The notes below the pieces were generated by a model. The model was not told where the DNA came from. It saw only the letters and a program-made list of their open reading frames with translations, and did not search any database. A DNA stretch of 64,000 nucleotides from Mycobacterium kansasii ATCC 12478. Its GTDB lineage: Bacteria; Actinomycetota; Actinomycetes; Mycobacteriales; Mycobacteriaceae. The translations under genes and the position numbers were made by a program. The stretch lies in assembly GCF_000157895.3 (NCBI RefSeq), contig NC_022663.1, positions 5,456,001 through 5,520,000 on the forward strand, given 5' to 3'. Positions 41,958 to 49,297 of the stretch are shown here, in pieces (positions within the stretch are counted from its first letter, which is position 1; each line of letters opens with the position of its first letter).

Positions 41958-42637
41958 CGACGAGCATGCTGGTGTCGTCGGTGTTGCCCGGCGCGGTGGT
42001 CGAGGATCTGGCGTACGCCGAGATGTACTCCGACCCGCCCGGTCTGGCGCCCTTGCCGGACGAGGAGCCGTTGATTGCCAGGTCGGTAGACAAGCGCCGC
42101 AACGAATTCATCACCGCCCGGCATTGCGCCCGCGTCGCGCTGCGTGAGCTCGGCGTGCCGCCGGTGCCGATTCTCAAGGGCGACAAGGGACAACCCTGCT
42201 GGCCCGACGGCGTCGTCGGCAGTCTGACCCACTGCACCGGTTATCGGGGCGCGGTGGTCGGGCGCAGCGGGGCGGTGCGTTCGGTGGGCATCGACGCCGA
42301 ACCGCACGACGTGCTGCCCAACGGCGTGCTCGACGCGATCAGCCTGCCTGCCGAACGCGCCGAACTGTCCCGCAGCATGCCGGCCGGCCTGCACTGGGAC
42401 CGAATCTTATTCTGCGCCAAGGAGGCAACGTACAAGGCGTGGTTCCCGCTGACCGAGAGATGGCTGGGTTTCGAAGACGCCCACATCACGTTCGACGCCG
42501 ACGCCTCCGGTATGACGGGCCGCTTCAGGTCGCGCATCCTGATCGACCCGTCGGCTCTATCGGGTCCGCCGCTGACGACGCTGAGCGGCCGATGGTCGGT
42601 CGAACGTGGCCTGGTGCTCACCGCTATCGTGCTATGA
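41954..42637 (+). CDS. pptT: 4'-phosphopantetheinyl transferase PptT (227 aa)
   Basis: A Sfp-type transferase that activates acyl-carrier domains of mycolate, PDIM-type polyketide and siderophore synthases with phosphopantetheine from CoA. The Mg-binding motif is GIDAEP and the second motif is FCAKEATYKAW. The N-terminus ends with the RRNEFITARHCAR motif. The length (227 aa) matches Rv2794c, which supports GTG 41954 rather than longer in-frame alternatives. It overlaps both neighbours by 4 nt, forming pptH-pptT-truB. Confidence 0.95.
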   Translation: MTTSMLVSSVLPGAVVEDLAYAEMYSDPPGLAPLPDEEPLIARSVDKRRNEFITARHCARVALRELGVPPVPILKGDKGQPCWPDGVVGSLTHCTGYRGAVVGRSGAVRSVGIDAEPHDVLPNGVLDAISLPAERAELSRSMPAGLHWDRILFCAKEATYKAWFPLTERWLGFEDAHITFDADASGMTGRFRSRILIDPSALSGPPLTTLSGRWSVERGLVLTAIVL

Positions 42638-43530
42638 GCCAAAGCCGCACCGGCCCAGGCCTTGTGGTGGTCGACAAGCCGGCCGGAATGACCAGTCACG
42701 ACGTGGTGGGGCGGTGCCGCCGCATCTTCGCCACCCGCAAGGTAGGCCATGCAGGGACGCTGGACCCGATGGCCACCGGCGTGCTGGTCATCGGAATCGA
42801 ACGCGCCACCAAGATCCTGGGCCTGCTGACCGCGACGTCGAAGTCGTATGCCGCCACCATCCGCCTGGGCCGGTCCACGTCCACCGACGACGCCGAAGGC
42901 GAAGTGTTGCAAACCGTTTCCGCCGCGCATGTCACGGATGAGCAGATCGCCAGCGAAATCGCCGGGCTGTGTGGCGACATCAGTCAGGTGCCCTCGGCGG
43001 TAAGTGCAATCAAGGTCGGCGGCCGTCGCGCCTATGAGCTCGCCCGCCAGGGCCATGACGTCGCGCTGCAAGCTCGGCCGGTACGGGTCGACCGGTTCGA
43101 CGTTCTGGCCGCGCGACGCGGCGGCGACGGCGTCGTCGACCTCGACGTGGAAGTCGACTGCTCGTCGGGCACCTACATTCGCGCGTTGGCCCGTGATCTC
43201 GGTGATGCCCTTGGCGTGGGTGGCCACCTGACGTCGTTGCGACGCACCCGGGTGGGCCGCTTCGGCCTGGACCAGGCGTGCTCGCTCGACGAGCTGGCGC
43301 AGCATCCGCAACTCAGCCTGAGCCTGGACGACGCATGTCTGCTGATGTTCCCCCGCCGCGACCTCACCGCCGGGGAGGCCGAGGCCACCGCCAACGGCCG
43401 GCCCCTCGCGCCGGCCGGTATCGACGGCATATACGCCGCCGCCGACGCCGACGGGCGGGTGATTGCGCTGCTGCGCGACGACGGTCCACGGACCAGATCC
43501 GTGGTCGTAATTCGTCCGGCAACGTTGTAG
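42634..43530 (+). CDS. truB: tRNA pseudouridine-55 synthase TruB (298 aa)
   Basis: TruB isomerises U55 in the T-loop of tRNAs. The catalytic aspartate is in GHAGTLDPMATGVLV. Other TruB blocks are VVDKPAGMTSHDVV, GDISQVPSAVSAIKVGGRRAYELAR and SSGTYIRALARDLG. The actinobacterial C-terminal extension follows. The length equals Rv2793c. The ATG overlaps the pptT stop by 4 nt. No IS1602 copy follows it, unlike H37Rv; ltp1 begins 99 nt downstream. Confidence 0.96.
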   Translation: MSQSRTGPGLVVVDKPAGMTSHDVVGRCRRIFATRKVGHAGTLDPMATGVLVIGIERATKILGLLTATSKSYAATIRLGRSTSTDDAEGEVLQTVSAAHVTDEQIASEIAGLCGDISQVPSAVSAIKVGGRRAYELARQGHDVALQARPVRVDRFDVLAARRGGDGVVDLDVEVDCSSGTYIRALARDLGDALGVGGHLTSLRRTRVGRFGLDQACSLDELAQHPQLSLSLDDACLLMFPRRDLTAGEAEATANGRPLAPAGIDGIYAAADADGRVIALLRDDGPRTRSVVVIRPATL

Positions 43531-43629
43531 GGGCACCCGGGCTGTTGTCCGTCGGTATCCAGGTTGCACACTGGGAGGCAGGCCAACGGCGCTCGCCGGG
43601 CGGCCGCTGCTCGAATGGAAGGGGCGTGC

Positions 43630-44832
43630 ATGTCTCCCAAGATGCCTAGCAAGGTTTTCGTCGTCGGCGTGGGCATGACCAAGTTCGAGAAGCCGGGCCG
43701 CCGCGAAGGCTGGGACTATCCCGACATGGCGCGGGAATCGGGAACCAACGCGCTGCGCGATGCCGGCGTCGACTACAACGACGTCGAGCAAGGCTACGTC
43801 GGCTATGTCGCCGGCGATTCGACGTCCGGGCAGCGGGCGCTCTACGAGCTCGGCATGACCGGGATCCCGATCGTCAACGTCAACAACAACTGCTCGACCG
43901 GCTCGACGGCGCTGTTCTTGGCGGCCCAGGCCATCCGCGGCGGAATCGCCGACTGCACGATCGCGCTCGGCTTCGAGAAGATGCAACCCGGTTCGTTGAG
44001 CGGTGGTGCGCAAGACCGCGAATCGCCGATGGCCAGACACGTCAAGGCGCTGGCCCAGATCGACGAGTTCGCCATGCCGGTGGCCCCGTGGATGTTCGGC
44101 GCCGCCGGCCGGGAGCACATGAAGCAATATGGCACCACAGCAGAGCATTTCGCCAAGATCGGCTACAAGAATCACAAACACTCGGTCAACAACCCCTACG
44201 CGCAGTTCCAGGAGTCCTACACCCTCGACGACATCCTGGCGTCGCGGATGATCTTCGACCCGCTGACCAAGCTGCAATGTTCGCCGACCTCCGACGGTTC
44301 GGCTGCGGCGATCCTGGCATCGGAGTCGTTCGTCGACAGTCACGGGCTGGCCGGCCAGGCGGTGGAGATCGTCGGCCAGGCCATGACAACCGATTTCGCG
44401 TCCACCTTCGACGGCAGCGCCAAGAACCTCATCGGCTACGACATGAATGTCCAGGCGGCACAACGTGTTTATCAGCAATCGGGGCTCGGTCCCCAGGACT
44501 TCCAGGTGATCGAGTTGCACGACTGCTTTTCGGCCAACGAGCTCTTGCTGTACGAGGCGCTGGGCCTGTGCGGCCCGGGCGAGGCGCCCAAGCTGATCGA
44601 CAACGGCGACACCACCTATGGCGGACGCTGGGTGGTCAACCCTTCCGGCGGTCTCATCTCCAAGGGGCATCCGCTGGGCGCGACGGGCTTGGCGCAGTGC
44701 TCCGAATTGACCTGGCAGCTGCGCGGCACCGCAGACAAGCGGCAGGTCGACAACGTCACCGCCGCTTTGCAACACAACATCGGGCTGGGCGGCGCCGCCG
44801 TCGTCACCGCCTACCAGCGCGCCGAGCGCTGA
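43630..44832 (+). CDS. ltp1: Lipid-transfer protein / SCP-x-type thiolase Ltp1 (400 aa)
   Basis: A thiolase-superfamily enzyme of the SCP-x type. The nucleophilic cysteine is in NNNCSTGSTAL, and the C-terminal active-site block is GHPLGATGLAQCSEL. The IELHDCFSANELL segment, also typical of SCP-x thiolases, is present. The enzyme is likely to cleave or condense CoA esters of sterol or branched-chain side chains; the role in this organism is inferred. GGAAGGGG precedes ATG 43630, chosen over in-frame ATGs 15 and 66 nt upstream. fadE21 follows after 15 nt. Confidence 0.93.
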   Translation: MSPKMPSKVFVVGVGMTKFEKPGRREGWDYPDMARESGTNALRDAGVDYNDVEQGYVGYVAGDSTSGQRALYELGMTGIPIVNVNNNCSTGSTALFLAAQAIRGGIADCTIALGFEKMQPGSLSGGAQDRESPMARHVKALAQIDEFAMPVAPWMFGAAGREHMKQYGTTAEHFAKIGYKNHKHSVNNPYAQFQESYTLDDILASRMIFDPLTKLQCSPTSDGSAAAILASESFVDSHGLAGQAVEIVGQAMTTDFASTFDGSAKNLIGYDMNVQAAQRVYQQSGLGPQDFQVIELHDCFSANELLLYEALGLCGPGEAPKLIDNGDTTYGGRWVVNPSGGLISKGHPLGATGLAQCSELTWQLRGTADKRQVDNVTAALQHNIGLGGAAVVTAYQRAER

Positions 44833-44847
44833 AATCGGGCGCGCGCC

Positions 44848-46101
44848 GTGATCGAGTGGTCCGAGACCGATCTGATGATGCGCGACGCGGTTCGCCAATT
44901 CATCGACAAAGAAATCCGGCCGAATCTGGACGAACTGGAAACCGGTGCGCTGTCGCCATATCCGATCGTGCGCAAGCTGTTCAGCCAGTTCGGCCTCGAC
45001 GCGGTGGCCGCCGAATCGGTCAAGTCGATGCTGGACCGGGAGCGGGGTGAGCAGCTGGGGAAGAGCGAAAGCGCCAGCAGCTCAAGCAGTTTCGGTGTCC
45101 TCGGTGCCCAGGCGTCGATGGTCGCGGTCATGGTGTCCGAACTCGCGGGGGTGAGCATCGGATTGATCAGCACGGTCGCGGTCAGCATCGGGTTGGGGGC
45201 GGCGACCATCATGAGCCGCGGCACGCTGGCCCAGAAGGAGCGCTGGTTGCCTGAGCTGATGACGCTGGAAAAGGTCGCGGCGTGGGCAATCACCGAGCCT
45301 GACTCGGGCTCGGATGCGTTCGGCGGCATGAAAACCCACGTCAAGCGCGACGGCGCGGACTACATTCTCAACGGGCAGAAGACCTTCATCACCAACGGTC
45401 CCGACGCCGACGTGCTGGTGGTCTACGCCAAACTCGACGACGGCCCGGTTGGCGACTCCGATGCGGACCGGCGCAACCGGCCGGTGCTCACCTTCGTTTT
45501 GGATGCCGGAATGCCGGGCCTGACGCAGGGCAAGCCGTTCAAGAAGATGGGCATGATGTCGTCGCCTACCGGCGAACTTTTCTTCGACAACGTGCGACTG
45601 ACTCCGGACCGTCTGCTGGGGGAGCAGGAACAACACACAAACGGCGACGGGCGCGACAGCGCCCGCGCCAATTTCGCCGCGGAACGCCTCGGGGTTGCGT
45701 TGATGGCGCTGGGCATCATCAACGAATGTCACCGGCTGTGTGTGGCGTATGCGAAGACCCGCACCCTCTGGGGCAAGAACATCGGACAGTTCCAGCTGAT
45801 CCAGCTCAAGCTTGCCAAAATGGAAATTGCTCGAATCAACGTGCAGAACATGGTGTTTCAAATTTTGGAACGGCTCAAGGCCGGCAAGCTCCCGTCGCTG
45901 GCAGAAGCATCGGCGATCAAGCTTTATTCGTCGGAGGCCGCCACCGACGTCGCGATGGAAGCCGTGCAGTTGTTCGGCGGCAACGGCTATATGGCCGAGT
46001 ATCGGGTGGAACAGCTTGCCCGCGACGCAAAATCGCTGATGATCTATGCCGGCAGCAACGAGGTTCAGGTGACTCATATCGCCAAGGGACTGCTGGCCTG
46101 A
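44848..46101 (+). CDS. fadE21: Acyl-CoA dehydrogenase FadE21 (417 aa)
   Basis: An FAD-dependent acyl-CoA dehydrogenase. Family signatures are AWAITEPDSGSDAFGG, GQKTFITNGPDADVLVVY and the C-terminal AVQLFGGNGYMAEYRVEQLARDAK. The catalytic Glu lies in the AEYRVEQ region. Around residues 70-110 there is a Ser-rich insert (SESASSSSSFG) after the first helical domain. The start is GTG 44848, 15 nt after ltp1, suggesting one operon for chain shortening. It converges on sirR with 2 nt between stops. Confidence 0.92.
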   Translation: MIEWSETDLMMRDAVRQFIDKEIRPNLDELETGALSPYPIVRKLFSQFGLDAVAAESVKSMLDRERGEQLGKSESASSSSSFGVLGAQASMVAVMVSELAGVSIGLISTVAVSIGLGAATIMSRGTLAQKERWLPELMTLEKVAAWAITEPDSGSDAFGGMKTHVKRDGADYILNGQKTFITNGPDADVLVVYAKLDDGPVGDSDADRRNRPVLTFVLDAGMPGLTQGKPFKKMGMMSSPTGELFFDNVRLTPDRLLGEQEQHTNGDGRDSARANFAAERLGVALMALGIINECHRLCVAYAKTRTLWGKNIGQFQLIQLKLAKMEIARINVQNMVFQILERLKAGKLPSLAEASAIKLYSSEAATDVAMEAVQLFGGNGYMAEYRVEQLARDAKSLMIYAGSNEVQVTHIAKGLLA

Positions 46102-46103
46102 CG

Positions 46104-46796
46104 CTAGGCCACCACCCAGATCGCTCGTGCCGCCGGGCTGCCCAAGTCGACGGGCGTCGGTGCGCCGTCACCGGACTCGATCGTCACCGAGATCATGCCC
46201 GCGAATTCGCGCCGCGTTACAACCCGCAGCCGCGAGTCCAGGCTGATTCCGACACTGTCGAAGTACCGCAGCATTTCCGGGTCGGCATCGGAAATGCGGG
46301 CCACCGTGCCGGTGTCGCCGTCGCGACACTCCCACAATTGCCGGGCCGGCGGCGTGGGCACTTGCCCGTCGGAGGCCGGAATCGGATCGCCGTGCGGATC
46401 GCGCTGCGGAAAGCCCAGCTTGGCGTCGATCCGGGCCACCAGCCGATCCGATACGGCGTGTTCGAGCACCTCGGCCTCGTCGTGCACTTCGTCCCAGCCG
46501 TAGCCGAGTTCATTGACAAGGAAAGTTTCCAGAAGCCGGTGTCGGCGCACCATCGCCAGCGCCGCGCGGCGGCCGACTTCGGTCAACGTCACCGCGCCGT
46601 ATTTTTCGTGGTCGACCAGACCCTGCTCGGCGAGTCTGCGGATCGACTCCGAGGCCGTGCTGGCCGAGACCCCGATCTTCTCGGCCAGCATCTTGGTACT
46701 GACCTTTTCCAACGACCACTCCTGGGCCTTCCAAATCACCTTCAGGTAGTCCTGGGCAACCGTGGTAAGGCCGCCAGGCTCTTCGTCAGCCCTCAC
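46104..46796 (-). CDS. sirR: DtxR-family metalloregulator SirR (230 aa)
   Basis: An iron/manganese-dependent repressor. The winged-helix DNA-binding region is VSTKMLAEKIGVSASTASESIRRLAEQGLV. The dimerisation/metal-binding domain shows HRLLETFLVNELG, EVHDEAEVLEHAVSD and PHGDPIP. A C-terminal SH3-like FeoA domain is present (GDTGTVARISDADPEML). GTG 46796 (MRADEEPGGL) matches the Rv2788 start and sits 8 nt from a TAAACT -10 box. Further in-frame codons upstream are unsupported. The neighbour Rv2787 of H37Rv is absent. It is divergent from ribF. Confidence 0.93.
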   Translation of the reverse strand: MRADEEPGGLTTVAQDYLKVIWKAQEWSLEKVSTKMLAEKIGVSASTASESIRRLAEQGLVDHEKYGAVTLTEVGRRAALAMVRRHRLLETFLVNELGYGWDEVHDEAEVLEHAVSDRLVARIDAKLGFPQRDPHGDPIPASDGQVPTPPARQLWECRDGDTGTVARISDADPEMLRYFDSVGISLDSRLRVVTRREFAGMISVTIESGDGAPTPVDLGSPAARAIWVVA

Positions 46797-46804
46797 AACC
46801 TGAA

Positions 46805-46810
46805 AGTTTA
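46805..46810 (-). promoter_or_regulatory. -10 box (TAAACT) of sirR
   Basis: TAAACT on the minus strand ends 8 nt before the sirR GTG. I see no convincing DtxR-type palindrome over it. Confidence 0.4.
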
Positions 46811-47002
46811 GGCGGATCTGAGCTGAAACCGGGGCTGCGATCACCTCGGATGGCCGGTACCGCCGTCGAGTCTGCGGTGAGCGCGCCTAGCCAACCGCGA
46901 TCGACGCTGTGGACGCAGTCTCAGCGCGGTCAGCGCAGTCTCGAACCGCAAATGAGCCGCCGCAACCCGCGTAACTTGCCCGCCACAGCTCAACCGGCAC
47001 CG

Positions 47003-47008
47003 TAGGCT
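47003..47008 (+). promoter_or_regulatory. -10 box (TAGGCT) of ribF
   Basis: TAGGCT ends 7 nt before the ribF GTG, predicting a leaderless mRNA. The upstream sequence between sirR and ribF (46811-47002) is GC-rich with a direct repeat CGCAGTCTC at 46914 and 46934. No FMN riboswitch fold is recognisable. Confidence 0.45.
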
Positions 47009-47015
47009 TGCCTTT

Positions 47016-47990
47016 GTGCAGCGGTGGCGCGGCCAAGACGAGATCCCCACGGACTGGGGTAGATGCGTACTGACGGTCGGGGTGTTCGACGGCGTGCATC
47101 GCGGGCACGCGGAGTTGATCGCGCACGCGGTGAAAGCCGGCCGTACCCGCGGCGTGCCGACCGTGCTGATGACATTCGATCCACATCCCATGGAAGTGGT
47201 GTACCCCGGCAGTCATCCGGCGCAGCTGACGACGCTGACTCGCCGCGCTGAGCTGGTCGAAGAGCTGGGCATCGACGTATTCCTGGTGATGCCGTTCACC
47301 ACCGACTTCATGAAGCTCACCCCGGACCGCTACATCCACGAGTTGCTGGTCGAGCACCTGCACGTGGTTGAGGTCGTCGTGGGTGAGAACTTCACCTTCG
47401 GTAAGAAGGCGGCCGGCAATGTGCACACCCTGCGGCGGGCCGGCGAGCGGTTCGGGTTCGCGGTGGAGGCGATGTCGCTGGTGTCCGAGCACCACAGCCA
47501 CGAGACCGTGACGTTCTCGTCCACCTACATCCGGTCCTGCGTGGACGCGGGTGACGTGATGGCGGCCACCGAAGCACTAGGCCGCCCCCACCGCGTCGAA
47601 GGCGTCGTGGTCCGCGGCTACGGGCGGGGGGCCGAGCTCGGTTTTCCCACCGCTAACATCGCACCCCCGATGTATTCGGCCATCCCCGCCGACGGTGTGT
47701 ACGCGGCCTGGTTCACGGTTTTGGGCCATGGCCCGGCAACCGGGGCGGTGATTCCCGGTGAGCGCTACCAGGCCGCGGTGTCGATCGGGACCAATCCGAC
47801 GTTCTCCGGGCGTACCCGTACCGTCGAGGCCTTCGTGCTGGACACCACCGCAGACCTGTACGGCCAACATGTGGCCCTGGACTTCGTTGCTCGGATCCGT
47901 GGCCAGAAGAAGTTCGAATCGGTTCGTGACCTCGTCGCCGAGATTGCCGCCGACACCGAGCGCACCCGGGCGTTGCTGACCGGGGGCTGA
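47016..47990 (+). CDS. ribF: Bifunctional riboflavin kinase / FAD synthetase RibF (324 aa)
   Basis: RibF converts riboflavin to FMN and FAD. The N-terminal FMN adenylyltransferase domain has GVFDGVHRGHAELI (the nucleotidyltransferase GxFDGxHxGH) and GENFTFGKKAAGN. The C-terminal riboflavin kinase domain has GRGAELGFPTANI, SIGTNPTFSGRTRTVEAFVLD and RIRGQKKFESV. The length is close to Rv2786c. GTG 47016 begins MQRWRGQDEIPTDWG, as in homologues. rpsO follows after a 121-nt leader. Confidence 0.95.
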   Translation: MQRWRGQDEIPTDWGRCVLTVGVFDGVHRGHAELIAHAVKAGRTRGVPTVLMTFDPHPMEVVYPGSHPAQLTTLTRRAELVEELGIDVFLVMPFTTDFMKLTPDRYIHELLVEHLHVVEVVVGENFTFGKKAAGNVHTLRRAGERFGFAVEAMSLVSEHHSHETVTFSSTYIRSCVDAGDVMAATEALGRPHRVEGVVVRGYGRGAELGFPTANIAPPMYSAIPADGVYAAWFTVLGHGPATGAVIPGERYQAAVSIGTNPTFSGRTRTVEAFVLDTTADLYGQHVALDFVARIRGQKKFESVRDLVAEIAADTERTRALLTGG

Positions 47991-48018
47991 CGGTTATGCC
48001 GCCGGGCTGAACCGCTGC

Positions 48019-48024
48019 TAGACT
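48019..48024 (+). promoter_or_regulatory. -10 box (TAGACT) of rpsO
   Basis: TAGACT lies 87 nt before the rpsO GTG, so its mRNA would have a leader of roughly 80 nt. Leaders of rpsO bind S15 for autoregulation in several bacteria; I cannot identify the exact binding site here. Confidence 0.45.
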
Positions 48025-48111
48025 GCCCGTCGTTACTCGGTGCGTGCTGCGGTTCGCGGTGGCCGTGCCCGAAAAATTCCTTGATCGCGGACCAATTGAT
48101 GGAGATGTTTC

Positions 48112-48381
48112 GTGGCGCTGACTGCCGAGCAGAAAAAGGAAATTCTCAAGACCTACGGTCTGCATGAGACCGACACCGGATCCCCCGAAGCGCAGATCGC
48201 GCTGCTGACCAAGCGGATCGCCGACCTGACCGAGCACCTGAAGGTGCACAAGCATGACCACCACTCGCGCCGGGGGCTGCTGCTGCTGGTGGGCCGCCGG
48301 CGACGGCTGATCAAGTACATCTCCCAGATCGATGTCGAGCGCTACCGCTCGCTCATCGAGCGGCTGGGTCTGCGTCGCTGA
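48112..48381 (+). CDS. rpsO: 30S ribosomal protein S15 (89 aa)
   Basis: A primary 16S rRNA-binding protein of the small subunit platform. The S15 signature DTGSPEAQIALLTKRIADLTEHLKVH is visible in parts, followed by DHHSRRGLLLLVGRRRRLIKYI. Full length. GTG 48112 (MALTAEQKKEILKTYGLHE). rpsO precedes the PNPase gene, as in many bacteria, but here with lppU in between. Confidence 0.97.
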   Translation: MALTAEQKKEILKTYGLHETDTGSPEAQIALLTKRIADLTEHLKVHKHDHHSRRGLLLLVGRRRRLIKYISQIDVERYRSLIERLGLRR

Positions 48382-48392
48382 CACCTGGCGGC

Positions 48393-48911
48393 ATGCGCGC
48401 CCTCGCGTCCGTGGTCGTGGCGGCGTCCGGGATAGTGCTGGGGTGCTCGTCAGCGACCAACCTGGTCGACCTCAAGGTGGGGGATTGTCTCAAGCTCGGC
48501 GGCACACCCGACCGACCACAGGCCACCAAGGCGGCGTGCGGCAGCCCGGACTCTAATTTCAAGGTCGTCGCTGTGGTGAAGCCCGGGGGCGAGCGCACGC
48601 AATGCCCGGCCGACGTCGACTCCTCATATTCCATGCATAACTCGTTAAGCGGCGAGAACAGCACCCTATGCCTGGACGTCGATTGGGTCGTCGGCGGCTG
48701 CATGAGCGTCGACCCGGCGCACAAAACCGAACCGTTCCGGGTGGACTGCAACGACGCGTCGGCGCCGCATCGGCAGCGGGCCACGCAGATCCTGGAAAAC
48801 TTGGAGCCGCCCGTCACCGCCGACCAATGTGCCAGCGGCGTGGGCTACACCTACACCCAGCGGCGGTTCGCCGTGTGCGTCGAGGACGTCACCAACGGAC
48901 CGCGGACATAG
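48393..48911 (+). CDS. lppU: Lipoprotein LppU (172 aa)
   Basis: The signal peptide MRALASVVVAASGIVLGC has Cys18 at the lipobox. The mature domain has about ten cysteines (GDCLKLGG, KAACGSP, TQCPAD, TLCLDVDW, GGCMSVD, VDCND, DQCASG, AVCVED), suggesting several disulfides. This resembles the LppU/SCO3897-type cysteine-rich envelope domain. It starts 11 nt after rpsO and matches Rv2784c in place. The function is unknown. Confidence 0.88.
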   Translation: MRALASVVVAASGIVLGCSSATNLVDLKVGDCLKLGGTPDRPQATKAACGSPDSNFKVVAVVKPGGERTQCPADVDSSYSMHNSLSGENSTLCLDVDWVVGGCMSVDPAHKTEPFRVDCNDASAPHRQRATQILENLEPPVTADQCASGVGYTYTQRRFAVCVEDVTNGPRT

Positions 48912-49297
48912 TGGTCGGACATATCGGGCATCCGGGTCTTCCCGGTCCCCGCAGTTAGCCGGTGTACAGTAATGACGTTCTGGGCCGGTTCGGCCCGAGC
49001 ACATGGTGCGGTCCACGTAGATCCGCGTGTACCGCTCCAGCGAGTCACTAGGTATGTCCGAGGGAGCAGCCCGGCCTGTATCGGGCGGTCTTCGGTAGTG
49101 GCTGCCGGGCTCCCCGGATCTGGGGAGGTCGGCCGCTTCGATCGATGGCCGTAGCCGCATTCAGGCTCTCTTTCATAAGGGACGCTCCCAGGGCGGCTCG
49201 CAGGTCCGTCCGGGCCCGCGAGTTGGCTCTGCGAACCCTCGGGTTGTACGTGACAACGCGAAACAGATGAACAATCCAGAGAGGGCGCGCGGACGTC
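48912..49297 (+). other. gpsI (PNPase) leader region with two hairpins and a candidate -10
   Basis: No gene is supported in these 386 nt. A TACAGT at 48965-48970 may be a -10. GGGCCG-GTT-CGGCCC at 48982-48996 is a perfect 6-bp stem. At 49197-49222 an 11-bp stem (CTCGC..GGTCC / GG.CC..GCGAG, one mismatch and one G-T) with a 4-nt loop lies about 75 nt before the gpsI ATG. PNPase mRNAs are autoregulated through a leader stem cut by RNase III in E. coli, so these hairpins are candidates for similar control. AGAGAGGG lies closer to the start. Confidence 0.5.

Noticed and set aside
42241..44898. An 885-codon minus-strand open frame across truB and ltp1
   Set aside because: Antisense shadow of three well-conserved genes, with no recognisable domain of its own.
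48972..49154. A 60-codon plus-strand frame in the gpsI leader
   Set aside because: Its ATG is 1 nt from the candidate -10, it has no ribosome-binding site and its composition is non-specific. I treat the region as untranslated leader.
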